Below, in pieces: positions 8,895 through 16,402 of a DNA stretch of 32,939 nucleotides (position 1 is its first letter; each line of letters starts with the position of its first letter). The notes below the pieces were generated by a model, which was not told the origin of the DNA, ran no database searches, and saw only the letters and a program-made list of their open reading frames with translations. The DNA is taken from the NCBI GenBank assembly GCA_004173355.1, contig SEAD01000044.1:1-32939 (forward strand), given 5' to 3'. This DNA is from Chitinophagaceae bacterium (GTDB taxonomy: Bacteria; Bacteroidota; Bacteroidia; Chitinophagales; Chitinophagaceae). Made by a program: the position numbers and the translations under genes.

Positions 8895-8938
8895 AAGCAA
8901 TCAAAAAGTTGTAGTGCGCCAAAACGCATGACAAAGTA

Positions 8939-8965
8939 CAAACTATTGTTTAATCGTTTTAGCAA
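8939..8965 (-). promoter_or_regulatory. LacI-type operator C with overlapping promoter, upstream of the ROK gene
   Basis: Bases 8946-8965 read TTGCTAAAACGATTAAACAA on the minus strand; 7 of 10 positions pair across the CG centre. It is followed directly by TAGTTTG (8939-8945), close to the Bacteroidota -7 element. The first TTG of the operator lies at the right place to act as the -33 element. The predicted transcript start is near 8932, about 40 bases before the ROK ATG. The site is also 81 bases before the divergent lgt gene. Confidence 0.62.
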
Positions 8966-9046
8966 TTCCCCCGTATTTTTATAATAATTTTTTAATCCCG
9001 CTGTAAGTCGACGGATTTTTGATTGTTTTGCCATAGCCGAATAACC

Positions 9047-10213
9047 ATGTTTCCAACCCTGCCACACCTCATTTATTACTTTACCGGTTTACGGGTCGCA
9101 CTGCCGGTGCAGACTTTTGGTGTTTTTGTTGCCCTCGCTTTCTGGTTGTCCTACCTGGCTTTCAAATCAGAATTCCGGCGGAAGGAACGACAGGGGCTGA
9201 TTCTTCCCTTCCGGGAAAAAAACAGGGGCAACCGCGCTGCATCCCTCCGGGAAGTCCTGTTGTACGCGGTTTGCGGCTTCCTGATCGGTTACAAGGCAGT
9301 TTATGCTTTTGCCGGGTACAGCCGGTTTGTGCAATACCCGGCGGACACCATTTTCTCCATGAAAGGAAGTATTACGGGCGGACTGGCCTGTGCACTGCTG
9401 GCGGGCCTTTATATCTATGCCAGCCGTCGCGCCCTGCAGGGCACGGGTTCCATGGAAAAAGAGATAGACGTTTATCCGCATGAACGGACCGATCGTTTAT
9501 TGCTCTGGTGTGCCAGCTTCGGGTTTGCAGGCAGCCTGTTATTCCCGAAACTCGAAAATCTCAGCGGGCTTTTCCGCGACCCGCTTGCGTTCCTGACAAC
9601 CTTTGAGGGACTTGCATTTTATGGCGGTTTCATATTTGGTGCCGCTATCTTCCTCTATATCACCACCCGCCGGATGGGAATACAACTTATTGACGCCATG
9701 GATGTGGGAAGCCCGGGTATGATGCTGGCTTATGGTGTCGGCCGGATGGGCTGCCACCTTTCAGGCGACGGAGACTGGGGCCTGGTCAACAACAATGAAA
9801 AGCCCGGGTGGCTTGGCTGGCTGCCTGACTGGGCATGGGCATTTAACTACCCGCACAATGCCGAAGGACGTGGGCTTACCATCGATGGATGTATCGGGGA
9901 TTATTGCACGGTACTACCCGACCCTGTTTATCCCACATCACTTTATGAATCGCTGCTTTGTATATTGCTGTTTGGTTTATTATGGTCGCTGCGTTACCGT
10001 TTACGCCGGCCCGGTCTGATGTTCTTCCTCTTTATCCTGCTCAACGGACTCGAACGGTTTTTCATGGAGTTTATCAAACTCAACAAGCTCACCTGCATCG
10101 GCAATACCTGCCTGAGCCAGGCACAGTATATTGCCCTGGTGTTTATTATTACGGGTATCGCGGGACTGGCATGGTTTGTCCTGAACCCGCGCCGGGGAAG
10201 GTTTACAGCCTGA
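9047..10213 (+). CDS. lgt: Prolipoprotein diacylglyceryl transferase, paralogue 1
   Basis: Inner-membrane enzyme that moves diacylglycerol from phosphatidylglycerol to the lipobox cysteine of prolipoproteins. The product is 388 residues with about seven hydrophobic segments. Landmarks: FYGGFIFG at 191-198, GRMGCHLSGDGDWG at 232-245 (the Lgt signature region), LPDWAW at 259-264, and NGLERFFMEFIK at 333-344 holding the late conserved arginine. ATG at 9047 is chosen over the TTG at 9023 because it gives the normal short N-terminus. It is the only plus-strand gene in the window and is flanked by the ROK and rhamnosidase genes. Its stop lies 6 bases from the convergent rhamnosidase stop. A second copy exists at 31208-32386, so this is an extra gene in a locus encoding at least four lipoproteins. 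The family is clear; activity is not proven. Confidence 0.9.
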   Translation: MFPTLPHLIYYFTGLRVALPVQTFGVFVALAFWLSYLAFKSEFRRKERQGLILPFREKNRGNRAASLREVLLYAVCGFLIGYKAVYAFAGYSRFVQYPADTIFSMKGSITGGLACALLAGLYIYASRRALQGTGSMEKEIDVYPHERTDRLLLWCASFGFAGSLLFPKLENLSGLFRDPLAFLTTFEGLAFYGGFIFGAAIFLYITTRRMGIQLIDAMDVGSPGMMLAYGVGRMGCHLSGDGDWGLVNNNEKPGWLGWLPDWAWAFNYPHNAEGRGLTIDGCIGDYCTVLPDPVYPTSLYESLLCILLFGLLWSLRYRLRRPGLMFFLFILLNGLERFFMEFIKLNKLTCIGNTCLSQAQYIALVFIITGIAGLAWFVLNPRRGRFTA

Positions 10214-10219
10214 CAACCA

Positions 10220-12661
10220 TCAGATCACCAGTTTGTTGATACCCGGCCTGAGTATCGTTTTCTTCCCCCTCCACAGCAGCGTGCCGGTGGTACCCGGAGG
10301 CAGCGTGACCGTTGCATGCAACTGTGCAGACAGGAGTTTGTAATCCACGCTGAGTGTGCCGTTCGGATGGCTGATCTCCCCTTTTGCTTCTTTCAGTAAA
10401 CCCAGTTTTGGTTCGATGAGTACCGACGCAAAACCAGGCGCGGCACTTTCAATGCCCAGTACCGTACGGAACAGTTCAATATTCGGACTGCTTCCCCATG
10501 CATGGCAATCGGACCGGGAAGTGTTTACATTCGGTTCCTCCGCCCAGGTGGTCAGGCCGGACCGGATATTCTCCCTCCATACATCCAGCCAGGTAAGGTA
10601 ATCGTTGCCCAGTCCCGCTTTCACGAGCGCCTGGTGTAAATAGTATTTGAAATAAATGGTACACGCGGTCAGTGATTTGTCCGACAGCATCTGTCCGGCA
10701 AGTTGTTTCGCTTCCTGCCCCCTGATCAGGCCGGTAAGGATCGCGAGTGAGTTGGCATGTTGTGAAAAATGGGTTTTGTCATCGGTATCGGCAAACATTT
10801 TCTTCTCTGCATTCCAGTAACGTTTACGGATCGTCTGTGCCAGCTGGTCAGCCTTGCCTTTGTACAATGCAGCATTGGCGGGCATTCCCATTTTTCCTTC
10901 CATTTCCGCCATCCACTGGTAAGCCATCAGCAGCTGCAGGTCGATGATGGATGAGCGGCCTTCAGCAGACCTTGGTGGCGATCCGACAAACCAGTCCTTC
11001 CCTCCTGCCCAGTCTACAAATGTCCAGTAAGGCGTATGGCGCAGCGATCCGTCATCGGACTGGTACCTGCTGAAAAAATCCAGCACCGATCTTGCGCCGA
11101 TGAGTTTGTCTTTTACAAAACCTGCATCCGGCCTGTACATCCAGTAGTCGTGCAACATCCCGATATACCATAGTGAAAAAGTGGAAATGACCTGCGCACT
11201 GCGTGTGGGATAACGGCTGTAGGTAACGCCTTCGGGTAATCGGGAATGGTCCATCAGTGTCAGTGCATTCCGCGCGAGGCGATCATCACCCGCATAAAAA
11301 TAAGAGACCAGTGCCTGGATCCGGGTGTCGCCGATGTATTGCAGCTGTTCGTAGTACGGACAGTCCATATAGGTCTCCGTCGCATTCAGCCTTGCCGTGC
11401 GCCAGCCAATATCCAGGATCTCCTGCAGGCTGTCACCCGCTCCTTCAAATTTTGCAGCGGGGCGGAAAGGAAAACCGGTAAATGTGCCATACAGATCATC
11501 AATGACCAGCGGTTCGGCCGCAGTACGCACATATAACCGGATATACCGGTAGGTGCGGTAATTCAGTGTGGTAAAGGATTGTCCGTCTTTCCCGTTTGAC
11601 AGGAGGCTGTCCGTGCGACCTACAAAGTCTTTCCCCTCCACTTCATTCCGGTTTCCTTTTTTCATACCACCCTCGCGGTTTTTATCATACAGCGATTCAG
11701 CATAACCCAGTGACAGGCCTGCACCTGTTCCCTTGCTGAAACTGATGGTTAGATATGCATTGGTCAGGTAATCCTGGTCGAGTAACAGGGTGACGGAACT
11801 GTTGGCCGGGATGGTCAGCGGCTGCCTGTGCAACGGGAAACCTTCGGGCACCGTGATCCCGCTGGCGATCCGGACGCGGTTGATCCGTTGTTCCACCATT
11901 TCCATCGCAGGGATAGCGGATGGCACCAGCATCCATCCAAATCCATCGGATGTGCCCTTACGCTTTCCATCAAGGATCGCATTTGCCTGGGGCCATTTGC
12001 TGTCGTCAGTTGCCGGATCCCACCATTTCATCACTGACTGGTTCATGTCCACCAGTTGTCCGGTGCTTGCCGCAAAGAAAAACCCGGGAATGGGCAGATG
12101 GCCTTTGTCACGGATACATTTCCAGGACTTGTTGCTGTTGAGCTGCTGCTCCTTTACGGTAGCTCCCTGCAGGATAAAACCTGTACGGAAACTGATCTGT
12201 GCTTCGGGTACTGAATTGGCTTCATTCCAGACTACTGCTGTGATATTATTTTTCCCTGCCACCAGCGAAGCGGCGAGATCGACGGTTTCATAATTCCAGT
12301 GGGTAAGGTCTCCCCGGGCCGGACCCAGCGACACCTGCCTGCCATTCACAAAAAGTTTGTAGCGGTTGTCTGCGGTCACATACACGGGAAATGAGGCAGG
12401 GCGTGTGTCGAGACTGATATCCTTCCGGAAATAATACACCCCGTAACCACGACCATCATCGTCGGCAGCTGCGATCCACTGGGCATTCCAGTTTGCTTCG
12501 CCCTGCGTCCGGTCGCCGGGTCCAGGCGCTGCCGCAGCAGTCTGCAGTGACGGATCAGCTGCACGGGTCTTTTTATAAACGTCGGATGGAGGTACAGACT
12601 GTCCGGAAGAAAATAGCGGAAGCTGTAAAAAACAGAACACAACAGGCAGCAGTGGTTTCAT
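10220..12661 (-). CDS. Secreted alpha-L-rhamnosidase, GH78 family
   Basis: Inverting glycoside hydrolase releasing terminal alpha-L-rhamnose from glycans or glycosides. The product is 813 residues with a signal peptide (residues 1-20, ending FSSGQ), so periplasmic or exported. A jelly-roll sugar-binding domain lies at about 55-145 (NAQWIAA, YKLFVNGRQVSLGPARGD). A second beta domain lies at about 260-400. The (alpha/alpha)6 catalytic barrel lies at about 405-735. Asp433, Glu438 and Asp445 in DCPYYEQLQYIGD have the same spacing (0, +5, +12) as the catalytic residues Asp567, Glu572 and Asp579 of Bacillus GH78 RhaB. The late general-base glutamate matches Glu708 in TTWAEEP, followed by SDCHAW (717-722). 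A C-terminal beta domain ends the protein. ATG at 12661. An operator-promoter lies 39 bases upstream. It converges with lgt. Confidence 0.92.
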   Translation of the reverse strand: MKPLLPVVFCFLQLPLFSSGQSVPPSDVYKKTRAADPSLQTAAAAPGPGDRTQGEANWNAQWIAAADDDGRGYGVYYFRKDISLDTRPASFPVYVTADNRYKLFVNGRQVSLGPARGDLTHWNYETVDLAASLVAGKNNITAVVWNEANSVPEAQISFRTGFILQGATVKEQQLNSNKSWKCIRDKGHLPIPGFFFAASTGQLVDMNQSVMKWWDPATDDSKWPQANAILDGKRKGTSDGFGWMLVPSAIPAMEMVEQRINRVRIASGITVPEGFPLHRQPLTIPANSSVTLLLDQDYLTNAYLTISFSKGTGAGLSLGYAESLYDKNREGGMKKGNRNEVEGKDFVGRTDSLLSNGKDGQSFTTLNYRTYRYIRLYVRTAAEPLVIDDLYGTFTGFPFRPAAKFEGAGDSLQEILDIGWRTARLNATETYMDCPYYEQLQYIGDTRIQALVSYFYAGDDRLARNALTLMDHSRLPEGVTYSRYPTRSAQVISTFSLWYIGMLHDYWMYRPDAGFVKDKLIGARSVLDFFSRYQSDDGSLRHTPYWTFVDWAGGKDWFVGSPPRSAEGRSSIIDLQLLMAYQWMAEMEGKMGMPANAALYKGKADQLAQTIRKRYWNAEKKMFADTDDKTHFSQHANSLAILTGLIRGQEAKQLAGQMLSDKSLTACTIYFKYYLHQALVKAGLGNDYLTWLDVWRENIRSGLTTWAEEPNVNTSRSDCHAWGSSPNIELFRTVLGIESAAPGFASVLIEPKLGLLKEAKGEISHPNGTLSVDYKLLSAQLHATVTLPPGTTGTLLWRGKKTILRPGINKLVI

Positions 12662-12699
12662 TGTACAACGGCGTTTTTAATCGTTAATGCAGGAAGCGT

Positions 12700-12726
12700 C
12701 AATATACAACTAATTCGTTTTAGCAA
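12700..12726 (-). promoter_or_regulatory. LacI-type operator D with overlapping promoter, upstream of the rhamnosidase gene
   Basis: Bases 12707-12726 read TTGCTAAAACGAATTAGTTG on the minus strand, sharing TTGCTAAAACG with sites A and C. TATATTG (12700-12706) follows at once, giving the same geometry as site C: TTG, 17 bases, then TAnnTTG. The expected transcript start is near 12693, about 30 bases before the rhamnosidase ATG. Confidence 0.62.
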
Positions 12727-12766
12727 ACCGGCTAAAAATTTCCCCCCAGGCATTTACAGCGAGCGC

Positions 12767-12812
12767 AAAAAAAATCCGCCGGTACCAGGCGTTGAGCCAT
12801 TGACCAGCGGAT
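12767..12812 (-). terminator. Intrinsic terminator of rnpB
   Basis: On the minus strand, ATCCGC-T-GGT pairs with ACC-G-GCGGAT around a long loop and is followed by a run of eight T (12767-12774). It lies just after the 3' end of rnpB and before the rhamnosidase promoter, separating the two units. Confidence 0.75.
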
Positions 12813-12820
12813 GAAAAATA

Positions 12821-13254
12821 TTACAGGCCTGTAAGCCGGATTCTGTCGTGGACTATCATTTATCTGTCCGTCAGGTTACCCTGCCGGATCAATCTGCCTA
12901 CCCTCCATCATCGGGCGAGTAACCCTCAGGCGATGGTATATGTGGCATTTCAGCATGCAAGGTTTACCCGCGATCTATGTTACCATAAAAAGCCGTGAGC
13001 TCTTACCTCACGTTTTCACCTTTGCTTTGTCCACCGGAGCTTCAGCAGAAGCGGGCCTGGGACCGGATGTATTCCGGTCGCTGCCCTCCCGCGCTGAAGC
13101 CCCGGCCGATAAAGTAGCTATTCTCTGTGGCACTGTCTGTTCCGGGGTCCCGTATTGCTACGGTTCCGGACCCGGCTCTTCACCGGTGCAATACTCTGTG
13201 CTGTCCGGACTTTCCTCCCTCCCTTGCGGAAGTGCGATAGTCCGGCCTGTAATA
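12821..13254 (-). ncRNA. rnpB: RNase P RNA, bacterial class A
   Basis: Catalytic RNA of ribonuclease P, which cuts the 5' leader of pre-tRNA. On the minus strand the conserved GAGGAAAGTCCGGAC (13203-13217) lies near the 5' end. The matching 3' element ACAGAATCCGGCTTA (12832-12846) lies near the 3' end; together they form the catalytic core. GGGTAAACC and GTGAAAACGTGAGG loops lie in between, as expected. The ends pair: TATTACAGGCC at the 5' end with GGCCTGTAATA at the 3' end, an 11-base-pair P1 helix that sets the bounds. The exact ends may be a few bases inside the stated limits. The 5' end lies only about 14 bases after the stop of the upstream Smr gene, so the promoter must lie inside that gene or the RNA is cut from a joint transcript. 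The length, about 430 nt, is normal. Confidence 0.95.
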
Positions 13255-13267
13255 ATATTTTAAAGAA

Positions 13268-14287
13268 CTAATACTGGAAAAAAATCTCTGTGGCACCATA
13301 TCCGAACCGCGAATCATACTGGTTGACAAACGACTTTACTTCCCGTTTTGTTTTCAGTATTTCATGGATCTCATCTTTCAGTTTTCCTGAACCGAGTCCG
13401 TGCACCACCGTCAGCGAAGGCTGCACATGTGCAATGGCCAGATCATAAAACTTTTCAAAAGTCTTCAGCTGCAGGGTCAGGATTTCGAAGTTGTCCATCT
13501 TCTGCCATTCATCGGTCAGTTTCTCCGCATGCAGGTCCACTACCGATCTTGCGGCCTCCAGGTGCTGGCGGGCTTCCTTTGCATTGTACACCTTATAGCC
13601 CTTTGCCGAGAGTTTACTGGTGTCCACATAATCGGGTACAACTTTATCGGGATATTCCTTGAAGATGTTGAATGAAAATGTGGGCTGGTTCTTTTCCTTT
13701 ATTTCCTGGATCTTGTTGAACAGCTGTTTTGGCTTGAGTTTCAGGATCGATTCAAAATACTCCGCCTTCTTCTTGCTGGGTTCGGTCAGGGAAAACTCAA
13801 ACTCAAATGCGGGACTATCGTTCACGTTTTCAAAATCCATGTCGTGGATATAGAAATCCTGGAACGGCAGGATCACATTTTTCAGTTCAAAATTATTCTT
13901 CCCGGCCAGGTTGAGCAGGTAGGTAAAATGATAGGGCTGGGTGGTGCGGTTGACGAGATGGATTTTGAGCCGGTCTACCAGCTCATCCCCGAATTCATCA
14001 TTCGCAAATACGGGCAGCATGGTCAGCCATACGCCATCCACCACTTTTTCCACCGGCACATATTTCTCCCGTTTTACATCATCGATATACTTCTTTTCCT
14101 TTTTGGCAGGAACCAGTTTTTTCTCCGAAAAACGTTTGAAGTACGGGAAATCAATCTGGTCAAAGTGCACGGGGAATTTGACGCCCCTGACTTCCACCAT
14201 AGCCATCTTTTCATTAATAAAATCTACGATCCGCCCCTCCTCATTGGAGTGCATGATCAGCACGGTATCTCCTAACTGGTATTTCAC
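13268..14287 (-). CDS. DUF2027-Smr domain protein
   Basis: A 339-residue cytosolic protein. The N-terminal part (GDTVLIMHSNEEGRIVDF, a small beta-barrel) and the middle beta domain (about 80-170) match DUF2027 of Bacteroidota. The C-terminal Smr domain, about 248-339, has DLHAEK at 251-256 and HGLGSGKLKDEI at 296-307, the pair of motifs typical of MutS2-like Smr nuclease domains. Smr domains bind or nick nucleic acids, including RNA on stalled ribosomes, in known members; the role of this combination is unknown to me. The start is GTG at 14287; there is no upstream in-frame ATG before the promoter, and TATCTTTG ends only five bases before the GTG. The stop is right next to rnpB. Confidence 0.85.
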   Translation of the reverse strand: MKYQLGDTVLIMHSNEEGRIVDFINEKMAMVEVRGVKFPVHFDQIDFPYFKRFSEKKLVPAKKEKKYIDDVKREKYVPVEKVVDGVWLTMLPVFANDEFGDELVDRLKIHLVNRTTQPYHFTYLLNLAGKNNFELKNVILPFQDFYIHDMDFENVNDSPAFEFEFSLTEPSKKKAEYFESILKLKPKQLFNKIQEIKEKNQPTFSFNIFKEYPDKVVPDYVDTSKLSAKGYKVYNAKEARQHLEAARSVVDLHAEKLTDEWQKMDNFEILTLQLKTFEKFYDLAIAHVQPSLTVVHGLGSGKLKDEIHEILKTKREVKSFVNQYDSRFGYGATEIFFQY

Positions 14288-14291
14288 GGCG

Positions 14292-14299
14292 CAAAGATA
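14292..14299 (-). promoter_or_regulatory. -7 promoter element of the DUF2027-Smr gene
   Basis: TATCTTTG on the minus strand matches the Bacteroidota -7 consensus TAnnTTTG exactly. It ends four bases before the GTG start codon, so the message would have almost no leader. A clear -33 TTG was not seen. Confidence 0.5.
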
Positions 14300-14317
14300 A
14301 CACTAAGCGGGCTTTTC

Positions 14318-16276
14318 TCACTCGGCCCCCTGCTTCGCCAGTTTGCTGTTTTTGTGACTGTAGGTGAAGTAAACGACCAGTCCCAGTCCCAGCCAGATCA
14401 GGAACCGGATCCAGTTGGAATGGTGTTCCTGCGCCATCAGGTAAAGGCAACTGATCAGTCCCAGTACCGGAAGCAGCGAGAATGATTTCCGGAAAGCGAG
14501 TACCGCCATTACGATACTGACTACCCAGAACAGGAGCATCGGGAACGTTTCGGCGCTGAACAGGCCGGCGAAATACCGGAGCTTTACCGGTGTTCCGTTG
14601 TCGGAAGCGACTGAACTCACAGAGTTGATTTCCACGGAGGAGATCTTTTTGCCCGTCAGTGCGGGATCAATAATATAACTGGTATCACCTGTCCCGAGTG
14701 CCGGCACGTTGAAAACACTTGGCTGTACATTGCGTCCCGACACGTCGCCAATCATTACCGAACCGGTAGCGGACTCAAAAGCATAACCCGTATTATTAAC
14801 CACCTGCAGTGAATCGCTGGTCTCGCCGACCCGTGTGATACTGACATTTTTTTCCGGGGCACCGGGCTCCATGTAAACGATCAGTCCCAGCGCAATGACC
14901 AGCATCAGGGGCACAATAATTTTTCCATTTACAAACGGCACTTTGAACCGGGAGTGCTGCTGCTGGTTGCTGGTCTGTAATACCAGCACCCCGCCACAAA
15001 CCAGTACAAAGGCAAAAAGTGTCCCGATACTGGTCAGGGCCAGCACCACATTCAGGTTGAGGAATAGTGCGGGTATCCCAACGAGGCAACCCGTAAGGAT
15101 GGTAGAGAAGGAAGGTGTTTTATAAATCGGGTGGATCTTTGAGAAAATCTTTGGCAACAGTCCGTCGCGGCTCATGGCCATCCAGATCCGCGGCTGGCCC
15201 ATCTGGAACACCAGCAATACGCTGGCTGTTGCGATAATCGCACTGATGGCAACCACCTTGGCAATAAACGTCATACCCACTTTATCAAATACCATGGCCA
15301 GCGGATCGCCGACATTCAGGTTGGAATAATGCACCATACCCGTGAGTACCAGGGCGAGAATCACATAAAGGATCGTACAGATGATCAGTGAATAGATCAT
15401 ACCCCTGGGCAGGTCCCGCTGGGGATCCTTACACTCTTCTGCGGTGGTACTGATCGCATCAAACCCGATATAGGCGAAGAACACAGCCGACACACCTTTC
15501 AGGATGCCACCAACACCAGTGGGGGTAAACGGAGACCAGTTATCGGGATTGATATAGAATGAACCCGCAACAATCACCACAAAAATCACTGCCAGTTTAA
15601 GCAGCACCATCAGGTTGCTGGCATTCCTGGATTCGCGTACACCGCGGAACACGATAGCGGTGATCAGGATCACGATCAGCAGTGCAGGAAGGTCCATGAT
15701 CACCCGGAGATTGCCGAGTTGTGGGGCATTGGTCCAGGCAGCCACCTGTTCGGCTGCACCTTCGGTAAATCCGTCGCGGGCCGATACATAATCCATACTC
15801 AGCCATTCCGGCCAGTGGAAACGCAAACCGCCTATCTGTATACTATTGAAAATCCGGGTAAAATAATCGCTCCATGAAATGGCAACTGCGATATTGCCGA
15901 TGGCATATTCCATCAGGAGATCCCACCCGATGATCCACGCAAAAATTTCACCGAAGGCAACATAGGAATAGGTATAGGCTGAGCCGGCTACGGGAACCGT
16001 TGAGGCAAACTGGGCGTAACACAGGGCCGCAAAACCGCAGGCAATGGCCGTAAACACATACAGGAAAACCACGCCCGGACCACCGTCGGCAGAAGCTTTA
16101 CCAATACTGCTGAACACTCCTGCCCCGATCACTGCGGCAATGCCTAAGGCCGTCAGGTCCTTCACTCCAAGCACTTTTTTGAGACCGGATGTGTGGCCTT
16201 CCGCGTCACTGAGACCCATTTCAGCCTCTTTCAGGATTGTGGGGATTGATTTCTTGCGGAAAATTGTATTGGCCAT
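14318..16276 (-). CDS. APC-superfamily amino-acid permease (cationic amino acid transporter-like) with a late soluble insert
   Basis: Inner-membrane amino-acid transporter, 652 residues. The N-terminal GLKKVLGVKDLTALGIAAVIGAGVF and the unwound TM1 motif GIAAVIGAGVF are typical of the CAT/YfnA branch. Further landmarks: PVAGSAYTYSYVAFGEIFAWIIGWDLLMEY (95-124), FFAYIGFDAISTTAEECKDPQRDLP (266-290), and about a dozen hydrophobic segments. Between the segment ending near 469 and the next beginning near 578 is a soluble, beta-rich stretch of about 105 residues that is not part of the usual fold. Family members without it are typically about 450-550 residues. The gene stands alone: 126 bases after the polyprenyl synthetase stop, and followed by the DUF2027-Smr gene. 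The substrate cannot be read from sequence. Confidence 0.88.
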   Translation of the reverse strand: MANTIFRKKSIPTILKEAEMGLSDAEGHTSGLKKVLGVKDLTALGIAAVIGAGVFSSIGKASADGGPGVVFLYVFTAIACGFAALCYAQFASTVPVAGSAYTYSYVAFGEIFAWIIGWDLLMEYAIGNIAVAISWSDYFTRIFNSIQIGGLRFHWPEWLSMDYVSARDGFTEGAAEQVAAWTNAPQLGNLRVIMDLPALLIVILITAIVFRGVRESRNASNLMVLLKLAVIFVVIVAGSFYINPDNWSPFTPTGVGGILKGVSAVFFAYIGFDAISTTAEECKDPQRDLPRGMIYSLIICTILYVILALVLTGMVHYSNLNVGDPLAMVFDKVGMTFIAKVVAISAIIATASVLLVFQMGQPRIWMAMSRDGLLPKIFSKIHPIYKTPSFSTILTGCLVGIPALFLNLNVVLALTSIGTLFAFVLVCGGVLVLQTSNQQQHSRFKVPFVNGKIIVPLMLVIALGLIVYMEPGAPEKNVSITRVGETSDSLQVVNNTGYAFESATGSVMIGDVSGRNVQPSVFNVPALGTGDTSYIIDPALTGKKISSVEINSVSSVASDNGTPVKLRYFAGLFSAETFPMLLFWVVSIVMAVLAFRKSFSLLPVLGLISCLYLMAQEHHSNWIRFLIWLGLGLVVYFTYSHKNSKLAKQGAE

Positions 16277-16402
16277 CAGCAGTTGGTTGTTTTGAGGGGT
16301 TCAAAATAAAGAAAAAAACGGAAGTCGCCCGGTTAGATTCACCGGGTTACCGGCAGGCAGGCAAGCACAGGGAAATTGATACAATGCGTGTGCGGGTCAA
16401 CC

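Noticed and set aside
8895-8900. TTG start for the ROK protein
   Set aside because: An ATG follows two codons later; the TTG adds only Met-Leu before it with no support.
12674-12693. A fifth operator-like site in front of the rhamnosidase gene
   Set aside because: It matches operator C at about 15 of 20 bases but lacks the TTGCTAAA half-site, so it may be chance AT-rich sequence.
12940-13263. A plus-strand open frame of 107 codons
   Set aside because: It lies fully within the antisense of rnpB; RNA conserved elements explain the sequence.
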